Shown here: positions 1-6,734 of the stretch, piece by piece
Layout of the letters: every line of letters begins with the position of its first letter
How positions within the stretch are numbered: the stretch's first letter is position 1
Origin: Chitinophagaceae bacterium
Lineage (GTDB): Bacteria; Bacteroidota; Bacteroidia; Chitinophagales; Chitinophagaceae
Assembly (NCBI GenBank): GCA_030151745.1
Contig: JASLDA010000404.1
Coordinates: 1-12,234 of the forward strand
Direction of reading: 5' to 3'
Length of the DNA: 12,234 nucleotides
The notes under the pieces: model-generated
The model's input: only the letters and a program-made list of their open reading frames with translations
Databases searched by the model: none
What the model was told of the DNA's origin: nothing
Translations under genes and position numbers: made by a program

Positions 1-380
1 GCTACCAGCTCGCCGCGCTCATTCGTTGTCCGGATATCGTAGAGCCCGCTCCGGTAGCCGGCGTAGAGCTCCTTCGCTTCCACGGTCAGTATCTCTCCCG
101 CCGCCGCCGGCCGCGTGAAGGTGATGGATACGTCCTGAGCCACCGTGATGCGGCCATGCGTATTGCAGGCGAATGCGAACGCGGAATCGGATGCCGAGAA
201 TATGACGCCTCCGTGCAGGCTTGCAAAGCCGTTCAGCATGTCAGGCCGGACCGTGTAGTGCAGCTTGCAGTAGCCATCCGCTACGGCATCGATCTGCAGT
301 CCGAGCCATTGGCTGAATCCGTCCCGCGACATCATCAGGTTGACGATCTCTTCAGGAGACTTGGATATTGGTTCACTCAT
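1..380 (-). CDS. paaI: PaaI-type hydroxyphenylacetyl-CoA thioesterase (3' end outside window)
   Basis: This is a hotdog-fold acyl-CoA thioesterase of the PaaI family. In phenylacetate catabolism PaaI hydrolyses stalled phenylacetyl-CoA or ring-hydroxylated CoA intermediates and so releases trapped CoA. Translating the minus strand from the ATG at 380-378 gives 126 complete codons before the left edge. The hallmark segment is N50-G51, then H56-G57-G58, then FSASDSAFAFACN at 61-73. D65 aligns with the catalytic aspartate (D61) of E. coli PaaI. The family is about 140 residues long, so only about 10-20 C-terminal residues are missing. It lies 90 bp downstream of paaK on the same strand. No TAnnTTTG-like element or Shine-Dalgarno sequence is visible before its ATG, so co-transcription with paaK is likely (inference). 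Neighbouring paa genes may lie to the left. Confidence 0.93.
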   Translation of the reverse strand, partial: MSEPISKSPEEIVNLMMSRDGFSQWLGLQIDAVADGYCKLHYTVRPDMLNGFASLHGGVIFSASDSAFAFACNTHGRITVAQDVSITFTRPAAAGEILTVEAKELYAGYRSGLYDIRTTNERGELV

Positions 381-470
381 TAACGGTTTGTAGTTTATCT
401 ATCTGAGATTGTGGCCGTCGCCGCGGTTCATGAAGCGCGCGCGTTCAGCGTGGTTCTGTTCTGGCCCGGG

Positions 471-1802
471 CTATCCTCCGGGCTTGCGCTGGTCGATGAT
501 CCGGTTCAGCTTGCCGCCTTCGCTGCGGGGGATCGCGCCGGGCTCCAGGAGCTCCACCTGCATGCTCAGTCCCGTATCGTCCTTGATCTTTTTCAGCAGC
601 CGGCCGTAGGCGTTGCTGAAACGGTCCGTTTCATGCAGGACACAGCCGCTGATGAGACCTGCCGCCATGACAGGATTGATCTCGACCCGAACCAAGACCT
701 CGTCCATCTTGCCGTTATTGCTGACTATCAGCTGATAGTTCGTCGTGAATGCGTCGAGGCCTTGCAGCACGGCTTCGATCTGGGTGTGGAACAGGTTGAC
801 GCCCCGGATGATCAGCATATCGTCGGCGCGGCCGATGATCTGGCCCATCTTGACGTGCGTGCGCTTGCCTGCCCGGTCGTAGTGGATGCTCGTTATATCG
901 TTGGTCCAGTAACGAAGCACCGGTGTGGCTTTCTTGGTGAGCGTCGTGAAGACGAGCACGCCGGGCTGCCCTTCAGGCAGCGGCTCTCCCGTGTACCGGT
1001 CGACGACCTCCGGAAAGAAGTGGTCTTCCCAGATATAGCTTCCGCTGCCCTGTTCCTCGAAATCCTCCTGCGAAACGCCCGGCCCCATGATCTCCGAAAG
1101 GCCGTAGATATTCGTGGCAGTCACACCCAGGCCCTGCTCCACGGCGCTGCGGATGCTCTCTGTCCAGGGTTCGGCGCCCAGGATAGCCAGCTTCAGCGGG
1201 AATGCGCCGGGATCCATCCCCCTGCGCTGCATGGATTCGGCCAGAGTCAGCGCATAGGAGGGCGTCGCAGCGATTGCGTCCGCGCCGAAATCCCCCAGCA
1301 GCATGAGCTGCCGCTCCGTCATCCCGCCGGAGATGGGAAGCACGGTCATACCCAGCTTCTCGGCTCCGTAATGGAGTCCGAGTCCGCCGGTGAAGAGACC
1401 GTAGCCGTATGCGTTCTGCAGCAACATGCCCGGCCTGCAGCCGGCGGCGGCCAAGGAACGGGCCACGCATTCTGCGAAGACTTCCAGGTCGCCGGCGGTA
1501 TAACCTACAACCGTCGGCTTGCCGGTGGTACCGCTGCTGCAATGAATGCGCGCGACCTCGTCTCTGGGAACTGCGAACAGCCCGAAGGGGTAGTTGTCAC
1601 GCAGGTCGGTCTTCTTCGTGAAGGGAAGTCGATGCAAGTCATCGAGACCGCGGAAGCGCTGCGGGTCTATACCGGCTTCGTCGAGCTTTTTCCTGTAGAA
1701 CGGGATGCGCTCGTAGCACCAGCGCAGCTGTTCTTTGAGCCGCTCGTTCTGCAGGGTACGCAGCTGGGGCAGCGCCATGGTCTCTATTTGGGGCTGAAAC
1801 AT
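471..1802 (-). CDS. paaK: Phenylacetate-CoA ligase
   Basis: This cytoplasmic AMP-forming ligase converts phenylacetate, ATP and CoA to phenylacetyl-CoA, the entry step of the aerobic paa pathway. From the ATG at 1802 the protein has 443 residues, close to the usual 430-440. Visible motifs are the N-terminal PaaK signature PFYRKKLDEAG (34-44), the phosphate loop SSGTTGKPT (89-97), NIYGLSEIMGPG (231-242), YWTNDIT (298-304), GRADDMLIIRGVN (324-336) and, near the C-terminus, PRSEGGKLNR (425-434) with the likely catalytic Lys431. The frame is open to an upstream ATG at 1883, but those extra 27 residues do not resemble the family. Codon 28 begins where PaaK proteins normally begin and has a GAGGA purine run just before it. 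A weak -7-like TAATTTAC at 1830-1823 would also exclude the longer form. The next gene downstream is paaI. Confidence 0.95.
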   Translation of the reverse strand: MFQPQIETMALPQLRTLQNERLKEQLRWCYERIPFYRKKLDEAGIDPQRFRGLDDLHRLPFTKKTDLRDNYPFGLFAVPRDEVARIHCSSGTTGKPTVVGYTAGDLEVFAECVARSLAAAGCRPGMLLQNAYGYGLFTGGLGLHYGAEKLGMTVLPISGGMTERQLMLLGDFGADAIAATPSYALTLAESMQRRGMDPGAFPLKLAILGAEPWTESIRSAVEQGLGVTATNIYGLSEIMGPGVSQEDFEEQGSGSYIWEDHFFPEVVDRYTGEPLPEGQPGVLVFTTLTKKATPVLRYWTNDITSIHYDRAGKRTHVKMGQIIGRADDMLIIRGVNLFHTQIEAVLQGLDAFTTNYQLIVSNNGKMDEVLVRVEINPVMAAGLISGCVLHETDRFSNAYGRLLKKIKDDTGLSMQVELLEPGAIPRSEGGKLNRIIDQRKPGG

Positions 1803-1822
1803 ACTTCCTCGGTTCTGGGACT

Positions 1823-1830
1823 GTAAATTA
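1823..1830 (-). promoter_or_regulatory. Weak -7-like element before paaK
   Basis: Read on the minus strand, 1830-1823 is TAATTTAC, a 4-of-6 match to the Bacteroidota -7 consensus TAnnTTTG, ending 20 nt before the preferred paaK start. No convincing -33 TTG was found. The 81-bp gap 1803-1883 must hold the promoters for both paaK and the divergent DUF1801 gene; no element could be assigned to the latter. Confidence 0.25.
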
Positions 1831-1883
1831 GGCTGTTCTGTTCCTGGGCGGTATCGAATATTTTTACGGTCTATTATCGCCAT

Positions 1884-2309
1884 ATGTCAGCGCTCAGGAC
1901 AGAACCCCAGGATCCCGAAAACACGGCTGCGGTTACCGCCTTTATAGAAAAGCTGGAAGCACCGCTGCAGGTGCCGGTCCGCGAGCTCAGAACGCTGGTG
2001 CTCGGCTCGGACCACCGGGTCGGGGAGCGCATCAAATGGAATCATCCTGCGTTCTACTATACCGGGCCGATGCAGCCCTCCGATCCGAAGAGCTATGCCC
2101 GGGAGATCGCCGTATTCAACCTGTTCAAGGGACGGCTGATGCTGGTGTTTACGCACGGCGCCGGGCTCAATGATCCGGGGGCGCTGCTGGAAGGAACCTT
2201 CAAGGACGGGAGGCGCACGATCACGTTCGGTGACCTGGAGGATATCCGGGAGAAGGCGCCTGCACTGCAGGCGATCGTCCGGGACTGGGTGGCGCGGCGG
2301 GCTCAGTGA
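1884..2309 (+). CDS. DUF1801 domain protein
   Basis: This is a 141-residue soluble protein of the DUF1801 (YdhG-like) family. The core signature is visible as a helix around 18-40 with FIEKLEAPLQ, followed by SDHRVGERIKWNHPAFYYTG (42-61), the conserved R-I-K-W-N-x-P-x-F-x-Y pattern. The strand FNLFKGRLMLVFTHGAG (78-94) follows. There is no signal peptide or membrane segment. The molecular function of DUF1801 is unknown, so no pathway role is assigned. The gene diverges from paaK and converges on topB with a 37-bp gap. Its ATG abuts a potential longer paaK start in the self-complementary CATATG at 1881-1886, but the preferred paaK start leaves 81 bp for promoters. No Shine-Dalgarno sequence is present. 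Confidence 0.85.
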   Translation: MSALRTEPQDPENTAAVTAFIEKLEAPLQVPVRELRTLVLGSDHRVGERIKWNHPAFYYTGPMQPSDPKSYAREIAVFNLFKGRLMLVFTHGAGLNDPGALLEGTFKDGRRTITFGDLEDIREKAPALQAIVRDWVARRAQ

Positions 2310-2316
2310 TATCATG

Positions 2317-2341
2317 CCGGCCGGGCTGCTGAAGTGGCCGG
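2317..2341. terminator. Possible hairpin in the convergent DUF1801/topB gap
   Basis: In the 37-bp gap between two converging genes, CCGGCC (2317-2322) and GGCCGG (2336-2341) form a 6-bp GC-only stem with a 13-nt loop. Neither strand has a T tract after the stem, so it is not a classical intrinsic terminator. It may mark or protect transcript ends from both genes. Confidence 0.3.
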
Positions 2342-2346
2342 GCCCG

Positions 2347-4218
2347 CTATCCTTGCTCCTGCGGCTGCGGTGCCGGTCCCGGCGGGGCTGCCTGGCCTGC
2401 GGTCCTGAGGCTGCGGCCCGCGCGGAGCATTTCCTGAGTGATGCTGCAGGTATAGTTGCGGATCTCGTTCTGGAAAGCCTCGATCGAAGCCCCGCGGCGG
2501 ATCTCCTCGAGCTTCTTCTCCCAGTTGCCGGTCAGCTCGGCATGGGCTATCTGCTGATCCTTGACGACCTCGTACACGGACAGCCCTGTATCGGTAGGCA
2601 CCAGGCTCTTGCGCTCGCGGCGGATATAGTCCCGCTTCAGCAGCGTCTCTATGGTAGCGGCGCGGGTTGCGGGCGTGCCGAGCCCTGTGTCTTTCATAGC
2701 CTGGCGAAGCTCCTCATCCTCGATCTCCTTGCCCGCCGTTTCCATGGCCTTCAGCAGGGTGGCCTCGGTGTACAGGGGTTTGGGCTTGGTCTGCTTCTGC
2801 AGCAGCTCCTTGTTGACGACGGGCAGCTGCTCGCCGGTTTCCACGATCGGCAGCGCGGCATTTTCTTCGTCTTTCTTATCGTCTTCCGAATCGTTGAAGA
2901 CCGCGCGCCAGCCGGGGGATTTGATGACGGTGCCGCTGGCCAGGAACCTGGACCCGGAGTCTATGGTGATCTTCGTGATCTCCTTCAGGCAGTCCTTGCT
3001 GAAGGCCTCGAGCATGCGGCCGGCAACCAGCTCGTAGATAGCCTGCTGATCGCCGTACAGGTTATTGGGCATCTCGCCGGTAGGCAGGATGGCGTGGTGA
3101 TCCGTGACTTTCTTGGCATCGACGCTGCGCTTGGAGAGCTTTGCGCCTTTCAGCGAAGCCGCGACATTCCCGAAGCGCGGATGCCCGCTGAAGAACCCGA
3201 TCAGCCCCGGGACCTTCTTGTAGACATCGTCGCCGATATACCGGCTGCCGGTACGGGGATAGGTGACGAGCTTGTCTTCGTACAGGCGCTGCAGGATCTC
3301 CAGCGTGCGGTCGGCGCTGAAGCCGTGCTTCTTGTTGGCTTCCTGCTGCAGGCTGCTCAGGTCGTGCAGCAGCGGAGGCGGCTCCTTGCGCGGCTTTGCT
3401 TCGACCTTTACGATATTTCCGCCGTTCGGGAAGCCGCCGGCCACGTCTTCGACCGCATCCAGTACCTTTTTCGCTTCCGCTTCGGTCTTGAAATTCTTTA
3501 CGCTGACGGCGCGGAAAACCTGCCCGTTCTTGTCCAGGTGAATGGCCACCTGGAAATAGATTTCCGGGACGAAGTTCCGGTTCTCCAGGAAGCGGGCGCA
3601 GATCATGGCCAGGGTGGGGGTCTGCACACGGCCGAGTGACAGCACCCCGCGGCGGCCGGACGCGATGCTCAGGGCCTGGGTGGCGTTCATGCCGATCAGC
3701 CAGTCCGACTGCGAGCGGCAATGGGCGCTGTTGAACAGGCCGTCATAGTCCGTTCCAGGCTTGAGATTCCGGAAGCCGTCCTTGATCGCTTCGTCCGTCT
3801 GCGACGAGATCCAGAGCCGGCGGAAGGGCTTGCGGCATTTCAGATAGTAGTAGATATAGCGGAAGATGAGCTCGCCTTCCCGTCCGGCATCCGTTGCCAC
3901 GATAATCTCTTCGGCATCCTCAAACAGCCTGGCGATGATATCGAGCTGCTTGCGCACCCGGGGATCGTCGATCGTCCCTTCCTTGGTCTTGACCTGGCGC
4001 ACCGCGAGCTTGAAGCGCCCCGGGATCATCGGCAGGTTGCGGATGTCCCAGCCGTAATAGCCGTACTCCTGGGGCGGAGCCAGCTGCAGCAGGTGGCCGA
4101 AAGCCCAGGTGAACGTATAGTCCTTGCCTTCTATATAGCCTTCTTTCTTATCGGTGGCTCCGAATACCCTGGCGATGTCCCGGGCTACGGATGGTTTTTC
4201 GGCAATTATAACGCGCAC
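2347..4218 (-). CDS. topB: DNA topoisomerase III (type IA)
   Basis: This type IA topoisomerase transiently cleaves one DNA strand through a 5'-phosphotyrosine. Topoisomerase III chiefly decatenates and resolves recombination or replication intermediates. With a GTG start at 4218 the protein has 623 residues, a normal TopB length. The TOPRIM domain opens with RVIIAEKPSVARDIARVFG (2-20) and carries the acidic motif ATDAGREGE (108-116). SLGRVQTPTLAM (194-205) is a family signature, and the active-site tyrosine is Y320 in LVTYPRTGSRYI (317-328). No ATG lies between the upstream in-frame TAA (4269-4267) and the conserved N-terminus. TTG at 4245 is an alternative adding nine residues. GTG is preferred because it yields the canonical M-R-V-I-I-A-E-K-P beginning and follows a purine-rich stretch. 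The C-terminus is short, with no zinc-ribbon cysteines visible. Confidence 0.95.
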   Translation of the reverse strand: MRVIIAEKPSVARDIARVFGATDKKEGYIEGKDYTFTWAFGHLLQLAPPQEYGYYGWDIRNLPMIPGRFKLAVRQVKTKEGTIDDPRVRKQLDIIARLFEDAEEIIVATDAGREGELIFRYIYYYLKCRKPFRRLWISSQTDEAIKDGFRNLKPGTDYDGLFNSAHCRSQSDWLIGMNATQALSIASGRRGVLSLGRVQTPTLAMICARFLENRNFVPEIYFQVAIHLDKNGQVFRAVSVKNFKTEAEAKKVLDAVEDVAGGFPNGGNIVKVEAKPRKEPPPLLHDLSSLQQEANKKHGFSADRTLEILQRLYEDKLVTYPRTGSRYIGDDVYKKVPGLIGFFSGHPRFGNVAASLKGAKLSKRSVDAKKVTDHHAILPTGEMPNNLYGDQQAIYELVAGRMLEAFSKDCLKEITKITIDSGSRFLASGTVIKSPGWRAVFNDSEDDKKDEENAALPIVETGEQLPVVNKELLQKQTKPKPLYTEATLLKAMETAGKEIEDEELRQAMKDTGLGTPATRAATIETLLKRDYIRRERKSLVPTDTGLSVYEVVKDQQIAHAELTGNWEKKLEEIRRGASIEAFQNEIRNYTCSITQEMLRAGRSLRTAGQAAPPGPAPQPQEQG

Positions 4219-4261
4219 GGGTTCAATCTCTTGTCCGGTTTGCAACGCAGCAAACGCGTCA

Positions 4262-4269
4262 CGAATTTA
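4262..4269 (-). promoter_or_regulatory. Candidate -7 element for topB
   Basis: Read on the minus strand, 4269-4262 is TAAATTCG, a 5-of-6 match to TAnnTTTG. It lies 43 nt upstream of the preferred GTG start of topB and 16 nt upstream of the TTG alternative. No clear -33 TTG was identified, so this is tentative. Confidence 0.35.
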
Positions 4270-4292
4270 CGCCGGGATCCGCAAAGGAGCAG

Positions 4293-4307
4293 GCCTGCCG
4301 TACAGGC
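4293..4307. repeat. Small inverted repeat in the topB/DUF4856 divergent region
   Basis: GCCTG (4293-4297) and CAGGC (4303-4307) are separated by CCGTA. This 5-bp stem lies in the 179-bp divergent intergenic region. It is short enough to occur by chance and no function is assigned. Confidence 0.25.
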
Positions 4308-4317
4308 TTTCACATTC

Positions 4318-4335
4318 CGGAAAATAGTTTTTCCG
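4318..4335. promoter_or_regulatory. Inverted repeat, possible operator upstream of the DUF4856 gene
   Basis: CGGAAAA (4318-4324), TAGT and TTTTCCG (4329-4335) form a perfect 7-bp inverted repeat with a 4-nt centre. It ends 31 bp before the candidate -7 element TACCTTCG at 4367, so it would lie around or just above the -33 region, a usual place for a regulator site. It does not resemble a classical Fur box. The T run lies inside the arm, so it is not a convincing terminator. The operator role is inferred from position and symmetry only. Confidence 0.4.
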
Positions 4336-4366
4336 ATTTCTGAAAACCCTTTGCGTACCCCTCGGA

Positions 4367-4374
4367 TACCTTCG
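4367..4374 (+). promoter_or_regulatory. Candidate -7 element for the DUF4856 gene
   Basis: TACCTTCG matches TAnnTTTG at 5 of 6 fixed positions and ends 23 nt before the ATG at 4398. A TTTG at 4350-4353 lies only 13 bp upstream, shorter than the usual spacing of about 19-21, so the -33 element is uncertain. There is no Shine-Dalgarno sequence in the predicted short leader. Confidence 0.5.
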
Positions 4375-4397
4375 CGCCGAATTTCCTCATATCTCTC

Positions 4398-5486
4398 ATG
4401 AATAAATTATTTCGCTCCGGTGTTGCTGTGACATTGCTGGCGCTTACGGCCGCTTCCTGCAAGAAGGAGGACGACAACAACACGCCTGCGGTAAAGGACT
4501 ATACCGTTCCTACGACCTACAATTTTGCCAAGGCCGACTATACCACCGCCACGCAGCGTGTCAGGATGGCGATCGAGCTGGACGCATACCTGAAGACCGC
4601 GAATACCGGTACCGCCAAGGTAGAGCTCGATGCCGTCAAGGTGACGAATATGTTCGAAAATACGAATGCGCCTTTCGCCGATGCGAACCTGAACGCGTCC
4701 GGGCAGAACCTGCGCGGCTCGGCCGATCAGGCGAGCCGTATCAAGGCCTACGCCGATAGCGTTGTTCTTTTCAATAACGAGCAGACCGCCAGCCAGGGCA
4801 CCGGCGGCTATATCGCCCGCGGCACCAATAAGATCATCGTCGGTCCTACCGGCCTGGAATACGGGCAGGCGTACACCAAGGGCATCATGGCGACCCTGTT
4901 CTTCAAGGAAGCCGTTCGCCTGCTGACCAGCGTAAAGTCCATGAAGGCTGCCGATACGGCCCTGGCCCAGGCAGCCTGGGACGAGGCCTTCGGTCTGCTC
5001 GCCATTCCCGCCGATTACGATTCTTCCAAGATCTATGCCAGCACGGATCTGAACCGCCCGCTGCTCTGGGGTGGCTACCTCGCCGAGCGCGGCAAGCCCA
5101 TCCAGGCCGGCGGCGTCATCTTCCAGGGCTTCCTGAAGGGACGTGCCGCTATCGGTGCTTATGACGTCGCTACCCGCGATCAGCAGGTGGATATCATCCT
5201 GAACAAGTGGGAGCAACTTGCAGCCGCTTCCGCGCTGAACTACGTGACAGCCCCGACCGCCACCGCCGCAATAGGTAACTACGGCACGCAGATGCACGCG
5301 CTGTCCGAAGGTTACGGCTTCGTGCTGGCGCTGAAGTATCGCCCTGCTACCAGCAGGCTTAGCGAGTCAGATTTCAATACACTCAACACGATCATCAACA
5401 AGGATTTCTATGAGCTGGTCGGCCAGAGCGGATTCACCGATCTCGTCAAGGCGCAGGACATTCTGAAGAAAGCCTACGGACTTTAA
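4398..5486 (+). CDS. DUF4856 lipoprotein of a putative metal-uptake locus
   Basis: This is a predicted 362-residue lipoprotein. A type II signal peptide runs over residues 1-20, hydrophobic around 8-19, with lipobox AASC and C21 as the lipidation site. The following KKEDDNN resembles the charged surface-export signal of Bacteroidota lipoproteins, so the mature protein may face outward. The mature part starts with YTVPTTYNF (35-43) and is largely helical. It contains HALSEGYGFVLALKY (300-314), whose H-x-x-S-E spacing recalls the metal-site motifs of imelysin-like proteins. I recognise the family as DUF4856, which has no established biochemical function. It is first in the locus with imelysin, a gamma-carboxylase homologue and a TonB-dependent receptor, and is followed 14 bp later by a strong terminator. 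A metal-binding or receptor-accessory role is inferred. Confidence 0.85.
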   Translation: MNKLFRSGVAVTLLALTAASCKKEDDNNTPAVKDYTVPTTYNFAKADYTTATQRVRMAIELDAYLKTANTGTAKVELDAVKVTNMFENTNAPFADANLNASGQNLRGSADQASRIKAYADSVVLFNNEQTASQGTGGYIARGTNKIIVGPTGLEYGQAYTKGIMATLFFKEAVRLLTSVKSMKAADTALAQAAWDEAFGLLAIPADYDSSKIYASTDLNRPLLWGGYLAERGKPIQAGGVIFQGFLKGRAAIGAYDVATRDQQVDIILNKWEQLAAASALNYVTAPTATAAIGNYGTQMHALSEGYGFVLALKYRPATSRLSESDFNTLNTIINKDFYELVGQSGFTDLVKAQDILKKAYGL

Positions 5487-5500
5487 GTCCCGACGCGCTC

Positions 5501-5548
5501 AGACAAACTCCCGGCCGCGAAACCGGGGGTTTGTCTTTTTTCTTTTTT
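5501..5548 (+). terminator. Strong intrinsic terminator after the DUF4856 gene
   Basis: AGACAAACTCCCGG (5501-5514) pairs over 14 bp, with one T-G wobble, with CCGGGGGTTTGTCT (5523-5536) around an 8-nt loop. A T tract interrupted by one C follows to 5548. It starts 14 bp after the DUF4856 stop and lies upstream of imelysin, so DUF4856 transcription should mostly end here and the downstream genes need read-through or their own promoter. Confidence 0.93.
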
Positions 5549-5563
5549 AAGGCCTCAATTTTG
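5530..5563 (+). promoter_or_regulatory. Candidate promoter of the imelysin-HTTM-TonB receptor operon, overlapping the terminator
   Basis: TTTG at 5530-5533, inside the terminator's 3' arm, could be a -33 element. CAATTTTG at 5556-5563 matches TAnnTTTG at 5 of 6 fixed positions, 22 bp downstream. It ends 24 nt before the imelysin ATG at 5588. The -7 is flanked by GGCCT (5551-5555) and AGGCC (5565-5569), a small inverted repeat that could be an operator or a leader hairpin. Confidence 0.45.
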
Positions 5564-5587
5564 CAGGCCGGCAACCCGACAGTGATT

Positions 5588-6733
5588 ATGAAGCGTATCC
5601 TGAATATTTCCGTTCTTCTGGCAGCAGCGACGCTGCTCGTGACAGCCTGCAGCAAGTCCGACGATTCCTCCGGCGGCTCCGGCGACGATACCGTAAACGG
5701 CTTCGATAAGACGGCCATGCTGCGCTATTATGCGGACTCGCTGATCATTCCCGGATATCAGCGCTTAAAGCAGGACCTGTACGATCTGAATACCGCCAGC
5801 GACGCCTTTATGTCTGCGCCGGCGAAGGACCGGCAGCAGGCGGCCCTCGAAGCTTACGGGAACGCTTACCGCTCCTATGAGCGCATGGCCGTTTTTCAAT
5901 TCGGCCCGGCCGAAACTGTGGTGCTGGACCCGTTCCTGAACTTCAGCGGGGGACTGGACTATAATTTCAACACGGCCGGGGAGCTTACGGGATTCAGCGT
6001 GGATACGGCAAGCATCGATGCCGCTATCCAAGCCGGTACGAGCCCGACGTTCACGCAGCTTACAAGGACCAGCTTCTATTCCCAGGGCTTCGGCGCATAT
6101 GGCTATCTGATGTTCGGGCAGAATGCCATCGCCGAGTTTCAGAAACCTGCGCCTGCGTCCAGGATCCACTATGTCAATAGCGTGGTCGCCCGCATGATCG
6201 AGCTCGTGGACAAGGTGCTGACGATCTGGAACAGCGGCTACCGGGGCGAGTTCGTGGCGAATACCAAGACTAACGTGGGCAGCCCGATCGGCAACATGGT
6301 GAATCAGCTGGCTTACCAGCTGGACCTGATGAAGGGGCCGCGGATCGGCTGGCCCTTCGGGAAGCAATCGAACGGGATCGTATTCCCGCAGAAGACGGAA
6401 GGATTTTACGCCGGAATTTCTGTGGCCCTGGCCGTGGAAAACCTGCAGGCCCTGAAGACTGCGTACACCGCGGGCAGTAGCGGCAAGGGCTTGAGCGGCT
6501 ACCTCGTCGCGCTGGGCCAGGCGCAGCTCAATACGGATGTGCTCGCGCAATTCGACGCCGCGCTGGCGAAGCTCCGGGCGATTCCCGACCCGCTGTCGAC
6601 GGCTCTTACGGCCAATGCCGCGAGCGTTGACGCCGCGTACAAGGAGGTGCAGAAGCTGCTTACCCTGCTGAAGACGGACCTGGCCTCGGCGACAGCGGTA
6701 CAGATCACATTCATGGACAACGACGGAGATTGA
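5588..6733 (+). CDS. Imelysin-family lipoprotein (insulin-cleaving metalloprotease superfamily, IrpA/EfeO-like)
   Basis: This predicted 381-residue lipoprotein has a signal peptide over 1-20, lipobox VTAC with lipid cysteine C21, and the acidic-serine stretch SKSDDSSGG afterwards. The mature chain is a helical imelysin domain, with MLRYYADSLIIPGYQRLKQD (44-63), NAYRSYERMAVFQFGPAE (92-109) and a second repeat after about 195. Despite the peptidase M75 name, family members are mostly linked to iron uptake (IrpA, EfeO/EfeM) rather than proteolysis. The G-x-H-x-x-E-type region appears here as QGFGAYGYLMFG (166-177), with no His and with Gly172 where an acidic residue is often found. The ATG at 5588 is chosen because it starts the signal peptide; the frame is open upstream to 5531, inside the terminator. 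The stop lies one base before the next ATG. A metal or receptor-accessory role is inferred from context. Confidence 0.88.
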   Translation: MKRILNISVLLAAATLLVTACSKSDDSSGGSGDDTVNGFDKTAMLRYYADSLIIPGYQRLKQDLYDLNTASDAFMSAPAKDRQQAALEAYGNAYRSYERMAVFQFGPAETVVLDPFLNFSGGLDYNFNTAGELTGFSVDTASIDAAIQAGTSPTFTQLTRTSFYSQGFGAYGYLMFGQNAIAEFQKPAPASRIHYVNSVVARMIELVDKVLTIWNSGYRGEFVANTKTNVGSPIGNMVNQLAYQLDLMKGPRIGWPFGKQSNGIVFPQKTEGFYAGISVALAVENLQALKTAYTAGSSGKGLSGYLVALGQAQLNTDVLAQFDAALAKLRAIPDPLSTALTANAASVDAAYKEVQKLLTLLKTDLASATAVQITFMDNDGD

Positions 6734-6734
6734 G

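Noticed and set aside
381..470. paaK-paaI gap as a promoter or terminator
   Set aside because: Apart from a short GC alternation around 436-443 I see neither a TAnnTTTG-like element on the minus strand nor a stem with a T tract; it looks like an ordinary intra-operon spacer.
411..1826. 471-codon plus-strand open frame opposite paaK
   Set aside because: It is wholly antisense to a clearly recognised PaaK. Its translation has no family features and is rich in residues expected from the complement of GC-rich codons.
2170..3639. 489-codon plus-strand open frame opposite topB, overlapping the DUF1801 gene
   Set aside because: It overlaps two confidently identified genes, shows no recognisable domain, and is explained by the low stop-codon frequency in the antisense of GC-rich DNA.
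5531..5587. Upstream extension of the imelysin frame
   Set aside because: It would begin inside the terminator stem and place extra residues before a proper lipoprotein signal peptide; the ATG at 5588 fits better.
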